Shown here one piece after another: positions 1-6,029 of a stretch of DNA of 11,484 nucleotides. The translations under genes were made by a program, and so were the position numbers. Position 1 is the first letter of the stretch, and every line of letters begins with the position of its first letter. The stretch comes from Ignavibacteria bacterium (GTDB lineage Bacteria > Bacteroidota > Ignavibacteria > UBA10030 > UBA6906). The notes under the pieces were generated by a model. It did not search any database. It had not been told where the DNA came from and worked only from the letters and a program-made list of their open reading frames with translations. The stretch is taken from positions 1-11,484 of the forward strand of contig JAOUDE010000045.1 of NCBI GenBank assembly GCA_029859455.1, read 5' to 3'.

Positions 1-139
1 GGCGGAGCTCGTAGCGACTCTCATGGCCGAGGCAGTCAGGATGTTCGAAAAGGGAGATGTTCCGCGCGTCCAGCAGAACGAAACGCTTGCGAGCTATTAT
101 CCTTTCCCGAAGGGGAAGCGGACCGAGACAAAGCGATGA
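1..139 (+). CDS. C-terminal end of a probable formyltransferase-like protein (5' partial)
   Basis: An open frame enters from the left edge, reading from base 2, and stops at TGA 137-139; about 45 residues are visible. The pattern is a helix (AELVATLMAEAVRMFEKGD) followed by VQQNETLASYYPFP. This resembles the end of the formyltransferase N-terminal catalytic fold (as in methionyl-tRNA or sugar-nucleotide formyltransferases), where a helix is followed by a Gln-containing stretch and an A-x-Y-x-P element. Only about a dozen residues follow that element, so there is no C-terminal OB-like domain of the Fmt type. A small single-domain formyltransferase is therefore more likely than true Fmt. The stop overlaps the next start (ATGA, 136-139), suggesting translational coupling. 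The assignment rests on a short tail and is tentative. Confidence 0.45.
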   Translation, partial: AELVATLMAEAVRMFEKGDVPRVQQNETLASYYPFPKGKRTETKR

Positions 140-555
140 GTATGAAGCCGGCAGCTTCCACACCATTACCATTGACCGATGCATTGCAGGAAATTGTCGA
201 GGGGCGTAACGTGAAGCGGTCATCTCATAGCCTCATCTGGGAAGGAACCGATTGCACTGATGAGTTTGTCCGGATCCTTGACGAAAAGGGGTATCATCCG
301 GTCCTCGTCCGGGACGTTTCGGTTGCGCCCGGGGAAAGAGTACCGGCTTTCCATGTCGCGAATGCGTCGGCACTGTTCGGATGGATTTTCTGGGAGAAAT
401 TTTCCGACCGGAGAATGCGCAAACTCTTCGGGAGCGTTGTGAGAAACAACAAAGGGGACTGGGCGGTCCAGATTCCGGAAAAGAAATCTGTGCTTGTTTA
501 CGCCAATACCTCCGAGTTGAGCGAGATGGATATCGATCACCCATCGGCGACATGA
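136..555 (+). CDS. Hypothetical 139-aa protein, unrecognised
   Basis: I do not recognise this family. The ATG at 136 overlaps the previous stop (ATGA); a second in-frame ATG at 142 is also possible, and neither has a strong ribosome binding site, which fits coupled translation. The protein has no signal peptide and no clear membrane segment. It has a polar N-terminal leader (residues 1-12), a mixed alpha/beta middle with DEFVRILDEKGYHPVLV around residues 42-58, and an aromatic stretch ALFGWIFWEKF around 79-89 next to basic residues (SDRRMRKLFG). Predicted strands follow, including KKSVLVYAN near 116. There is no Cys/His cluster or nucleotide-binding loop; the single Cys is at residue 40. It ends one base before the glycosylase start at 557, so the two genes are probably co-translated. 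The long open frame and tight packing on both sides support a real gene; function is unknown. Confidence 0.7.
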   Translation: MSMKPAASTPLPLTDALQEIVEGRNVKRSSHSLIWEGTDCTDEFVRILDEKGYHPVLVRDVSVAPGERVPAFHVANASALFGWIFWEKFSDRRMRKLFGSVVRNNKGDWAVQIPEKKSVLVYANTSELSEMDIDHPSAT

Positions 556-556
556 C

Positions 557-1408
557 GTGCCGGAACTGCCGGATCTTCTTTATATCAACAGGTATCTCAA
601 CGAGCATCTGGCGGGACGTTCCGTTACAGGTTGTGAGATCAGGCAGCCAGTCGTTCTCCGCCTCGCGATAGATCAACCGCCGGAAGAAATGCTCGCTGGC
701 AGGAAAATCGTCTCGTCCAGAATCAGGGGGCCATTCATTCGGGTTCTGCTGTCACCCGGAGCAGAGGTGATCCTCAACCTGATGCTTGCAGGGAGGTTGC
801 AGCATCAGAAACCGGGTGGAAAGGCTGAAGGGTACCGGTGCCTGTCACTGTTCCTGGATGACAGCTCCGCCCTTCACCTGTGCGATCAGAAACTGATGGC
901 GAAGGTGTACATCGTCCCTGAGGGGAAGACATCCTCAATTCCCCGCTATGATGAACAGGGGACAGACGTTCTTTCCGCGCAGTTCACCTTTGATCATTTT
1001 GAAGAACTTTCCACCCGGAACAGGAGAAAACAGGTCCGGGTGTTTCTGACCGACCAGCGGTCCCTGAGCGCCATCGGCAACGCATACGCGGATGAAATTC
1101 TGTTCGAAGCCGGGATCCATCCGAAAACGTTTCTCCGGAATCTGGACAGTGCGATGATCAGGCGCCTCTATGGAGCAATCGGAGATGTTCTTGCCCGCGG
1201 TGCGGATGCAGTTCGCTCAGCCGGCAAGCCGATTCAGGTCAAAGTCCGGAACCATATGAAGGTGCGAAACCGGAAAGGAGAACCCTGTCCCAGATGCGGG
1301 GACACGATCCGGCGGGAAGGTGTCAGAGGTTATGATGTTTTCTTCTGTCCGACCTGTCAGCCGCCGACCAGAGATCTGTTTCTCGACTGGAGAAACATTC
1401 CATCATAG
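557..1408 (+). CDS. Fpg/Nei-family DNA glycosylase/AP lyase, divergent
   Basis: This is a base-excision-repair glycosylase of the formamidopyrimidine-DNA glycosylase/endonuclease VIII superfamily. The GTG start at 557 is fixed by the family N-terminus: after Met removal, Pro2 would be the Schiff-base nucleophile and Glu3 the acid (PELPD). The beta-sandwich domain covers roughly residues 2-130. The helix-two-turn-helix domain includes GNAYADEILFEAGIHP, with the DNA-contacting Asn at 175. The C-terminal zinc finger is complete (C244-x2-C247-x16-C264-x2-C267). At 283 aa the length is slightly above the usual 270. Two positions differ from E. coli Fpg: the beta-turn Lys57 site reads Arg-Gly-Pro-Phe here (Pro59), and the zinc-finger Arg sits two residues earlier than normal (VRGYDVFF rather than QRATFY). 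Family membership is secure, but substrate preference (8-oxoG, oxidised pyrimidine or other) cannot be assigned, so I give no symbol. Confidence 0.93.
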   Translation: MPELPDLLYINRYLNEHLAGRSVTGCEIRQPVVLRLAIDQPPEEMLAGRKIVSSRIRGPFIRVLLSPGAEVILNLMLAGRLQHQKPGGKAEGYRCLSLFLDDSSALHLCDQKLMAKVYIVPEGKTSSIPRYDEQGTDVLSAQFTFDHFEELSTRNRRKQVRVFLTDQRSLSAIGNAYADEILFEAGIHPKTFLRNLDSAMIRRLYGAIGDVLARGADAVRSAGKPIQVKVRNHMKVRNRKGEPCPRCGDTIRREGVRGYDVFFCPTCQPPTRDLFLDWRNIPS

Positions 1409-1427
1409 CACTACAGTAACCAAAGCC

Positions 1428-1434
1428 AAAGGAG
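1428..1434 (+). promoter_or_regulatory. Ribosome binding site of the M28 peptidase gene
   Basis: AAAGGAG sits eight bases before the ATG at 1443. It decides that start over the longer in-frame extension reaching back to 1320, which overlaps the glycosylase gene. Confidence 0.75.
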
Positions 1435-1442
1435 CGCCGTCC

Positions 1443-3110
1443 ATGCGATTGTTGTCCACTCTTTTTGTTCTCATGATCTCACTTGTTCTTCCCGCCCGCA
1501 GCGGGGACTTCACCCCCTCGGAGGATGCACTCCGCTCCATGCAGGCAATAGGGCATTCATCGCTGATGAGCCATATCCGGTTTCTCTCCCATGATCTCCT
1601 CGAAGGGCGCGCTCCCGGAACCCGCGGAGATCTGCTTTCACAGACGTACATCGCGTCCCAGATGGAACTGATCGGACTCAAGCCGGGAGCGGAGGATGGA
1701 TCATACTTTCAGCAGGTTCCGGTGATCTCCATGACGGCGGATCCATCGATGACCTTCAGGATTTCGGGAGACGGCAGTGAGCTCCTGCTGGAGTACAGGA
1801 AGGATTTTGTCGCAGTGGCCGGAAAACAGCAGGAGGAAATCTCGGTGAAGGATGCCGAGATAGTTTTTGTCGGCTACGGGATTGACGCCCCGGAGCAGAA
1901 CTGGGATGACTACAAAGGCGTCGATGTGAGAGGCAAGATTCTCCTGATGATGAATAATGACCCCGCCCCCGATGATCCGAAAGAATTCGCCGGAAAGGCC
2001 CGCCTGTACTACGGACGATGGACGTACAAATATGAGATTGCCGCGAGAAAGGGGGCAATCGGGGCGATCATCATTCATACGCGTGAGTCTGCCGGGTATG
2101 GCTGGAACGTGGTGGAATCCTCCTGGTCGGGAGAACAGTTCGAGCTGGGGCAGGATCCTTCCGCAGCGACATCACTGATCAATGGGTGGACAACGCTCGA
2201 GGCGACCAGGCGGATCCTGGAGAAAGCGGGAGTCGATTATGACGAACTGATCGCCTCCGCGCTGGATCGTTCCTTCAAACCGGTTCCACTGGGGGTTGCC
2301 CTGTCGACCTCGATCAAGACCAGGATCAGGAAAGTGATGACCACGAATGTGCTGGGGCTCCTTCCCGGAAGCGATCCTGAATTGAAGAAGGAAGTGGTAA
2401 TCTACTCCGCCCACTACGATCACCTTGGGGTCGGGAACCCGGTTGCGGGAGACTCGATTCATAACGGGGCGCTCGACAATGCGACCGGCGTCAGTGCGCT
2501 GCTCAACATTGCGGCCGCGTTCACGTATCAGCAGACTCCGCCCCGCCGTTCACTCCTCTTTGCGGCTGTCGGTGCAGAGGAATCAGGACTTATCGGCTCG
2601 AAGTATTATGCTGAGCATCCGACGTTCCCGCCCGGCAGGATCGCTGCCAATATCAACATGGACGGATTGAACATCTTCGGTCCGACCAGAGATGTTATCA
2701 TGGTGGGCCTGGGGAAATCCTCGATGGACGATGTGCTGAAGAAGGTGGCCGATTGGCAGGGACGGGTCGTGAAACCGGATCAGTTCCCGGAGCAGGGTTT
2801 CTTCTACCGGTCAGACCAGTTCAATTTCGCCAAGATCGGAGTCCCTTGCATGTACCTTGAAGCCGGGATGGAGTATATCGGCAAACCGGAGAACTTCGGA
2901 AAAGAAATGGTCGAGGAATACATTCAGAAGCATTACCACCAGCCGAGCGACGAAATTGCGGACGACTGGGTTCTCACGGGGGCCGTCGAGGATGTTCAGT
3001 TGATGTATCTCGTCGGCCACATCGTTGCCGACCAGGATGCGATGCCGGTGTGGAACAAGGGAGATGAGTTTGAGGCTGCGAGGAAGAGGGCGTTGGGGAA
3101 GACCGAGTGA
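1443..3110 (+). CDS. Exported M28-family zinc peptidase with PA-like insert
   Basis: This is a secreted zinc aminopeptidase-like enzyme of family M28 (aminopeptidase Y/glutamate carboxypeptidase type), expected to trim peptides outside the cytoplasm. The ATG at 1443 is chosen because AAAGGAG lies at 1428-1434 and the product begins with a signal peptide (MRLLSTLFVLMISLVLP, cleavage near residue 20). The frame remains open upstream to 1320, but that region is the 3' end of the glycosylase gene. Residues about 125-270 resemble the protease-associated (PA) insert common in M28 proteins, including a conserved-looking VFVGYGI and GKILLMMNNDP. The catalytic domain has the full co-catalytic zinc set: H324 and D326 (HYDHLG), D345 (ALDNATG), E379/E380 (GAEESG), D407 (NMDG) and H499 (YHQPSDE). 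It is 555 aa and looks intact. The stop codon forms part of the downstream octamer repeat. Confidence 0.95.
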   Translation: MRLLSTLFVLMISLVLPARSGDFTPSEDALRSMQAIGHSSLMSHIRFLSHDLLEGRAPGTRGDLLSQTYIASQMELIGLKPGAEDGSYFQQVPVISMTADPSMTFRISGDGSELLLEYRKDFVAVAGKQQEEISVKDAEIVFVGYGIDAPEQNWDDYKGVDVRGKILLMMNNDPAPDDPKEFAGKARLYYGRWTYKYEIAARKGAIGAIIIHTRESAGYGWNVVESSWSGEQFELGQDPSAATSLINGWTTLEATRRILEKAGVDYDELIASALDRSFKPVPLGVALSTSIKTRIRKVMTTNVLGLLPGSDPELKKEVVIYSAHYDHLGVGNPVAGDSIHNGALDNATGVSALLNIAAAFTYQQTPPRRSLLFAAVGAEESGLIGSKYYAEHPTFPPGRIAANINMDGLNIFGPTRDVIMVGLGKSSMDDVLKKVADWQGRVVKPDQFPEQGFFYRSDQFNFAKIGVPCMYLEAGMEYIGKPENFGKEMVEEYIQKHYHQPSDEIADDWVLTGAVEDVQLMYLVGHIVADQDAMPVWNKGDEFEAARKRALGKTE

Positions 3111-3147
3111 TTTGATGATTTGATCAATTGGTCATTTGATCATTGGG
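3108..3147 (+). repeat. Five tandem degenerate 8-bp repeats, consensus T(G/C)ATTTGA
   Basis: Five contiguous octamers are visible: TGATTTGA, TGATTTGA, TCAATTGG, TCATTTGA, TCATTGGG. The first contains the stop codon of the M28 gene. The block is AT-rich compared with its neighbours. It fills the front of the short intergenic region before the four-helix-bundle gene. I recall similar short AT-rich repeats next to free-standing four-helix-bundle genes in other Bacteroidota-like genomes, but cannot check this here. Function is unknown; slipped-strand expansion, an operator array or a remnant of insertion are all possible. Confidence 0.8.
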
Positions 3148-3183
3148 TGTCCCGCCGGGTATCATTCGATAATCGGAGGGACT

Positions 3184-3555
3184 ATGCTTTCAAAAGCCCT
3201 GCAGTTGCAGGATCGGACCAAGCGATTCGCCATCTCCATCATTCGATTCTGCAGGGGACTTCCGCGTGGTAATGAGCAGTGGATCATATCCGGCCAGCTC
3301 ATTCGCTCGGCAACTTCCGTTGCGGCAAATTACAGGGCAGCCTGTCGAGCGCGCTCGCGCGCCGAGTTTATTGCAAAGGTCGGAATTGTCGTCGAAGAAG
3401 CTGACGAAACAGTGTTCTGGCTGGAGGTGTGGGGCGAAACTCAGAATGCCGGGCCTGGAGATCATGCTTCACTCCTAAGGGAGGCCCAAGAACTCCTTGC
3501 GATCTTTGCATCGTCCCAGAAGACGATGAGGCTTAAGGGAAAAATCTCAAAATGA
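3184..3555 (+). CDS. Four-helix bundle protein (23S rRNA intervening-sequence protein family)
   Basis: This 123-aa protein belongs to the small four-helix bundle family first seen encoded within 23S rRNA intervening sequences of spirochaetes (S23/IVP family). The ATG at 3184 is chosen because GGAGGG at 3175-3180 precedes it; the frame extends further upstream, but only through the octamer repeats. Family hallmarks are the helix with RSATSVAANYRAACRARS (near residues 41-58), then AEFIAKVGIVVEEADETVFWLEV (about 60-82) and a C-terminal helix with LLREAQELLAIFASS. No rRNA sequence surrounds it; it sits alone between protein genes, the common arrangement in Bacteroidota-type genomes. Proposed functions (nucleic-acid binding or scaffold) are not established. 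The AT-rich flanks and upstream octamer repeats make it look like a small inserted unit. Confidence 0.92.
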   Translation: MLSKALQLQDRTKRFAISIIRFCRGLPRGNEQWIISGQLIRSATSVAANYRAACRARSRAEFIAKVGIVVEEADETVFWLEVWGETQNAGPGDHASLLREAQELLAIFASSQKTMRLKGKISK

Positions 3556-3564
3556 AAAAATGTT

Positions 3565-3579
3565 GAATTCACAAAATTC
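3565..3579 (+). other. Short A/T-rich inverted repeat between the four-helix-bundle and DinB genes
   Basis: GAATT (3565-3569) and AATTC (3575-3579) form a perfect 5-bp inverted repeat around a 5-base spacer, within an A-rich stretch from about 3539. The stem is too short and AT-rich for a convincing terminator and no U-tract follows. It may be an operator or chance. Confidence 0.25.
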
Positions 3580-3588
3580 CTTGGGGCT

Positions 3589-4095
3589 ATGATGTTTCGT
3601 TCCATCTCTGATTTCTCCTACACCTGGGAGCCCGAAATCGAGCGTACCCAGAAGATCCTGAAACATATGACCAATGCGTCGATGTCGCAGACGGTCGACA
3701 AAGAGGGAAGAACCCTTGGCCGGATTGCATGGCACCTGACGACCAGTATTCCGGAGATGATGAACAGGACGGGACTGAAGATCACCCGGCCCGGTCCGGA
3801 AGATCCTGTCCCGGCGACCGCGCGGGAAGTGTTTCAGGCATACAACGAAGCGGCGATTGCCCTCATGAGTCAGGTGCAGTCGGAGTGGACCGATGCATCT
3901 CTCGATCTTGTTGATGAGATGTATGGTGAGCACTGGAAGCGGTCGAAGACATTGCAGGTGCTGGTGTTTCATCAGATTCACCATCGGGGACAGATGACGG
4001 TTCTGATGCGTCAGGCCGGCCTCCAGATTCCCGGGATCTTCGGTCCGGCAAGGCAGGAGTGGGCTCAATGGGGCATGGAGCCGCCGAAGGTGTGA
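3589..4095 (+). CDS. DinB-family (DinB/YfiT fold) putative metal-dependent protein
   Basis: This 168-aa protein matches the DinB/YfiT-like four-helix fold, which binds a divalent metal through three histidines. Candidate ligands are H49 (AWHL), H128 and H132 (HQIHHRGQM; H131 adjacent). The HxxHHRGQ helix is the strongest signature. Members include bacillithiol-dependent S-transferases and mycothiol-dependent enzymes, but most are uncharacterised; I cannot name a substrate. Two adjacent ATGs (3589 and 3592) are possible starts; GGGG at 3583-3586 is the only nearby ribosome-binding-like sequence and suits 3592 at least as well. The end of the gene overlaps the next gene by 28 bases. Despite the family name it has nothing to do with the E. 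coli DNA polymerase DinB. Confidence 0.88.
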   Translation: MMFRSISDFSYTWEPEIERTQKILKHMTNASMSQTVDKEGRTLGRIAWHLTTSIPEMMNRTGLKITRPGPEDPVPATAREVFQAYNEAAIALMSQVQSEWTDASLDLVDEMYGEHWKRSKTLQVLVFHQIHHRGQMTVLMRQAGLQIPGIFGPARQEWAQWGMEPPKV

Positions 4096-4634
4096 ACGCA
4101 CGGTTCAAACTATGGACACGGGCGGTGGTGTTCACGCTGCTGGTCCCTTCCTCCGTTGCGGTGCTGATCCCGTTCCTTCTTTCACTCTATTACACCGACC
4201 AGATTGAGCTGGGAGGGTTCAACCTCATCGGTGCTCCGTTTCTCCTTGCAGGGATAGTAGCGTACCTCGCGAGCGTGGTTTTGTTTGTATCGAAGGGTGG
4301 TGGAACACCGGCTGCCTGGTTCGCACGATTCCTGTCGCCGTTGATCGGCAGTGAGCCGGAAAAGCTGGTCGCGGCCGGTCTCTATCGATGGACCAGGAAC
4401 CCGATGTATCTGGGCGTTGTCATGATTGTGTTCGGCCAGGGACTCCTGTTCGATATTCTGGTGTATCACTTCTATGCCTGTTTTCTCTGGCTTCTGTTCC
4501 ATGGTGTGGTGACCGGTCTCGAAGAACCGCACCTGAAAAAGAAATTCGGAAAACCGTACGAAGACTACCTGCTGAAGACTCCGCGGTGGATCGGGTTCTC
4601 CCCGGATCCGCCGGATGATCGTAGACCAACATGA
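4068..4634 (+). CDS. Isoprenylcysteine carboxyl methyltransferase-like membrane protein
   Basis: This is an integral-membrane methyltransferase of the ICMT/phospholipid N-methyltransferase (PEMT) superfamily, probably using S-adenosylmethionine. Starting at ATG 4068 it has 188 aa and membrane segments near residues 18-41, 52-75 and a C-terminal hydrophobic pair around 114-147. The family motif is clear: GLYRWTRNPMYLG (104-116), then LEEPHLKKKFGKPYEDY (151-167), which forms the cofactor pocket in this fold. GGAG at 4056-4059 is eight bases before this ATG and favours it. Alternatives are GTG 4059 and GTG 4092, the latter overlapping the upstream stop as GTGA. Substrate is unknown: bacteria have no prenylated CaaX proteins, so a lipid or small molecule is more likely. 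Confidence 0.88.
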   Translation: MGHGAAEGVNARFKLWTRAVVFTLLVPSSVAVLIPFLLSLYYTDQIELGGFNLIGAPFLLAGIVAYLASVVLFVSKGGGTPAAWFARFLSPLIGSEPEKLVAAGLYRWTRNPMYLGVVMIVFGQGLLFDILVYHFYACFLWLLFHGVVTGLEEPHLKKKFGKPYEDYLLKTPRWIGFSPDPPDDRRPT

Positions 4635-4653
4635 AACAAAGGAAGGACACCTG

Positions 4654-5997
4654 ATGAAACCCTCTGTTGTGTTTGCTCCTGCTGTTCTGCTGCTGCTGGC
4701 TGTCACACCGGCGGCAGGACAGATTTCCATTCCGTCCACCTCCGAGGTTCTGCCCAACGGGCTGACGGTGATCCTGCACGAGGATCATTCCGTACCGGTC
4801 GTTTCAGTGAATGTCTGGTATCATGTCGGCTCGGGCCGGGAAAAACCGGGAAGAACCGGCTTCGCCCATCTGTTCGAGCATATGCTCTTCCAGGGCTCCG
4901 AGCATGTCGGCGATGATCAGCACTTCGGCTATATCCAGGAGGCGGGGGGGACACTGAACGGATCGACCAGTAATGATCGGACGAACTATTATGAAACGGT
5001 GCCCAGTCAGTTCCTGGAGATGGCGCTCTGGCTCGAAGCAGACCGGATGGGGTTCCTCCTTCCTGCGATGACACAGGAGAAGCTTGACAACCAGCGTGAT
5101 GTCGTGAAGAACGAGCGGAGACAGCGGACTGACAACCAGCCGTACGGCCGGGCCTTCGAAAGGATCCAGACACTTCTTTATCCTGACGGGCATCCATACA
5201 GCTGGCCGGTCATCGGATCGATGGAGGACCTCAGCGCCGCCTCGCTGGATGATGTCGCGGAGTTCTTTCGAACCTACTATGTCCCAAACAATGCAAGTCT
5301 CGTGATTGTCGGGGATTTCGATCCGGAGCAGACAATGACCTGGGTGCGGGAGTACTTTGGGCCGATTCCGGCCGGGGATGCCATCCCGACGATGGAGGAT
5401 GTGACTGCTGTGCTGGTTGACGGGAAGCGGGATATGATGGAGGACCGGGTTCAGCTGCCACGGCTCTACCTCGCCTGGCACAGCCCTCCAATGGCGACTC
5501 AGGGGGATGCAGTGTTCGATATCCTCTCTGATATCCTTGCGGGAGGGAAGAGCTCGCGTCTGTACAAATCGCTCGTGTACGACCGGCAGATTGCACAGGA
5601 TGTCTCCGCATTCCAGTACAGCCGCAAGCTGTCCGGAGCGCTGATCGTTACGGTGACGGCAAAACCTGATGTGACACTCAGTCAAATCGAGGAGGAGGTC
5701 GCAAAGGAACTCAGACGACTTGCCGATGAGCCGCCTTCCGCCCGTGAACTCGAAAGAGCGCAGAATTCCATCCGGGCAAACTTCATCTACGGTCTCCAGT
5801 CAACCGCCGGGAAAGCTGACCGCATCAACGGGTACCAGTTCTTCTGGGGTGACCCGGGTGCGATCCGGAAGGACCTGGCCCGTTATGAACAGGTCACGGC
5901 CGGGGATATACAACAAGCTGTGCGTCGCTACATCGGTGATGGCCGGGTGGTGTTCAGCGTGGTGCCGGAAGGCCGGGAAGATCTGGCAGCACAATGA
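4654..5997 (+). CDS. Exported M16B zinc metallopeptidase, catalytic subunit
   Basis: This 447-aa protein is a processing-peptidase-like M16B protease. The ATG at 4654 has AAGGAAGGA upstream (4638-4646) and opens a signal peptide (MKPSVVFAPAVLLLLAVTPAAGQ). The frame is open back to 4615, but that would overlap the previous gene and spoil the signal sequence. The inverted zinc motif HxxEH is intact (H72-LF-E75-H76), with the third ligand E154 (KNERRQ) 78 residues on, as expected for the family. The N-terminal M16 domain covers about 25-170 and the C-terminal M16 domain about 195-380. The Arg/Tyr pair that completes the active site in the C-terminal domain is missing: the equivalent positions in SLVYDRQIAQDVSA read Val and Gln. 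The next gene carries that pair, so the two probably form a heterodimer in the periplasm or at the cell surface. Confidence 0.95.
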   Translation: MKPSVVFAPAVLLLLAVTPAAGQISIPSTSEVLPNGLTVILHEDHSVPVVSVNVWYHVGSGREKPGRTGFAHLFEHMLFQGSEHVGDDQHFGYIQEAGGTLNGSTSNDRTNYYETVPSQFLEMALWLEADRMGFLLPAMTQEKLDNQRDVVKNERRQRTDNQPYGRAFERIQTLLYPDGHPYSWPVIGSMEDLSAASLDDVAEFFRTYYVPNNASLVIVGDFDPEQTMTWVREYFGPIPAGDAIPTMEDVTAVLVDGKRDMMEDRVQLPRLYLAWHSPPMATQGDAVFDILSDILAGGKSSRLYKSLVYDRQIAQDVSAFQYSRKLSGALIVTVTAKPDVTLSQIEEEVAKELRRLADEPPSARELERAQNSIRANFIYGLQSTAGKADRINGYQFFWGDPGAIRKDLARYEQVTAGDIQQAVRRYIGDGRVVFSVVPEGREDLAAQ

Positions 5998-6029
5998 CGA
6001 CGAACGAAATGAAACGGAGAGCGAATACT

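Noticed and set aside
1320..1442. In-frame N-terminal extension of the M28 peptidase
   Set aside because: It overlaps the glycosylase zinc-finger coding region; the signal peptide and ribosome binding site place the start at 1443.
3136..3183. Upstream extension of the four-helix-bundle frame
   Set aside because: It would translate the octamer repeats; the family N-terminus and GGAGGG support the ATG at 3184.
4804..5685. 293-codon open frame on the minus strand
   Set aside because: It is the shadow of the catalytic M16 gene, produced by GC-rich codon structure; no motif or start signal supports it.
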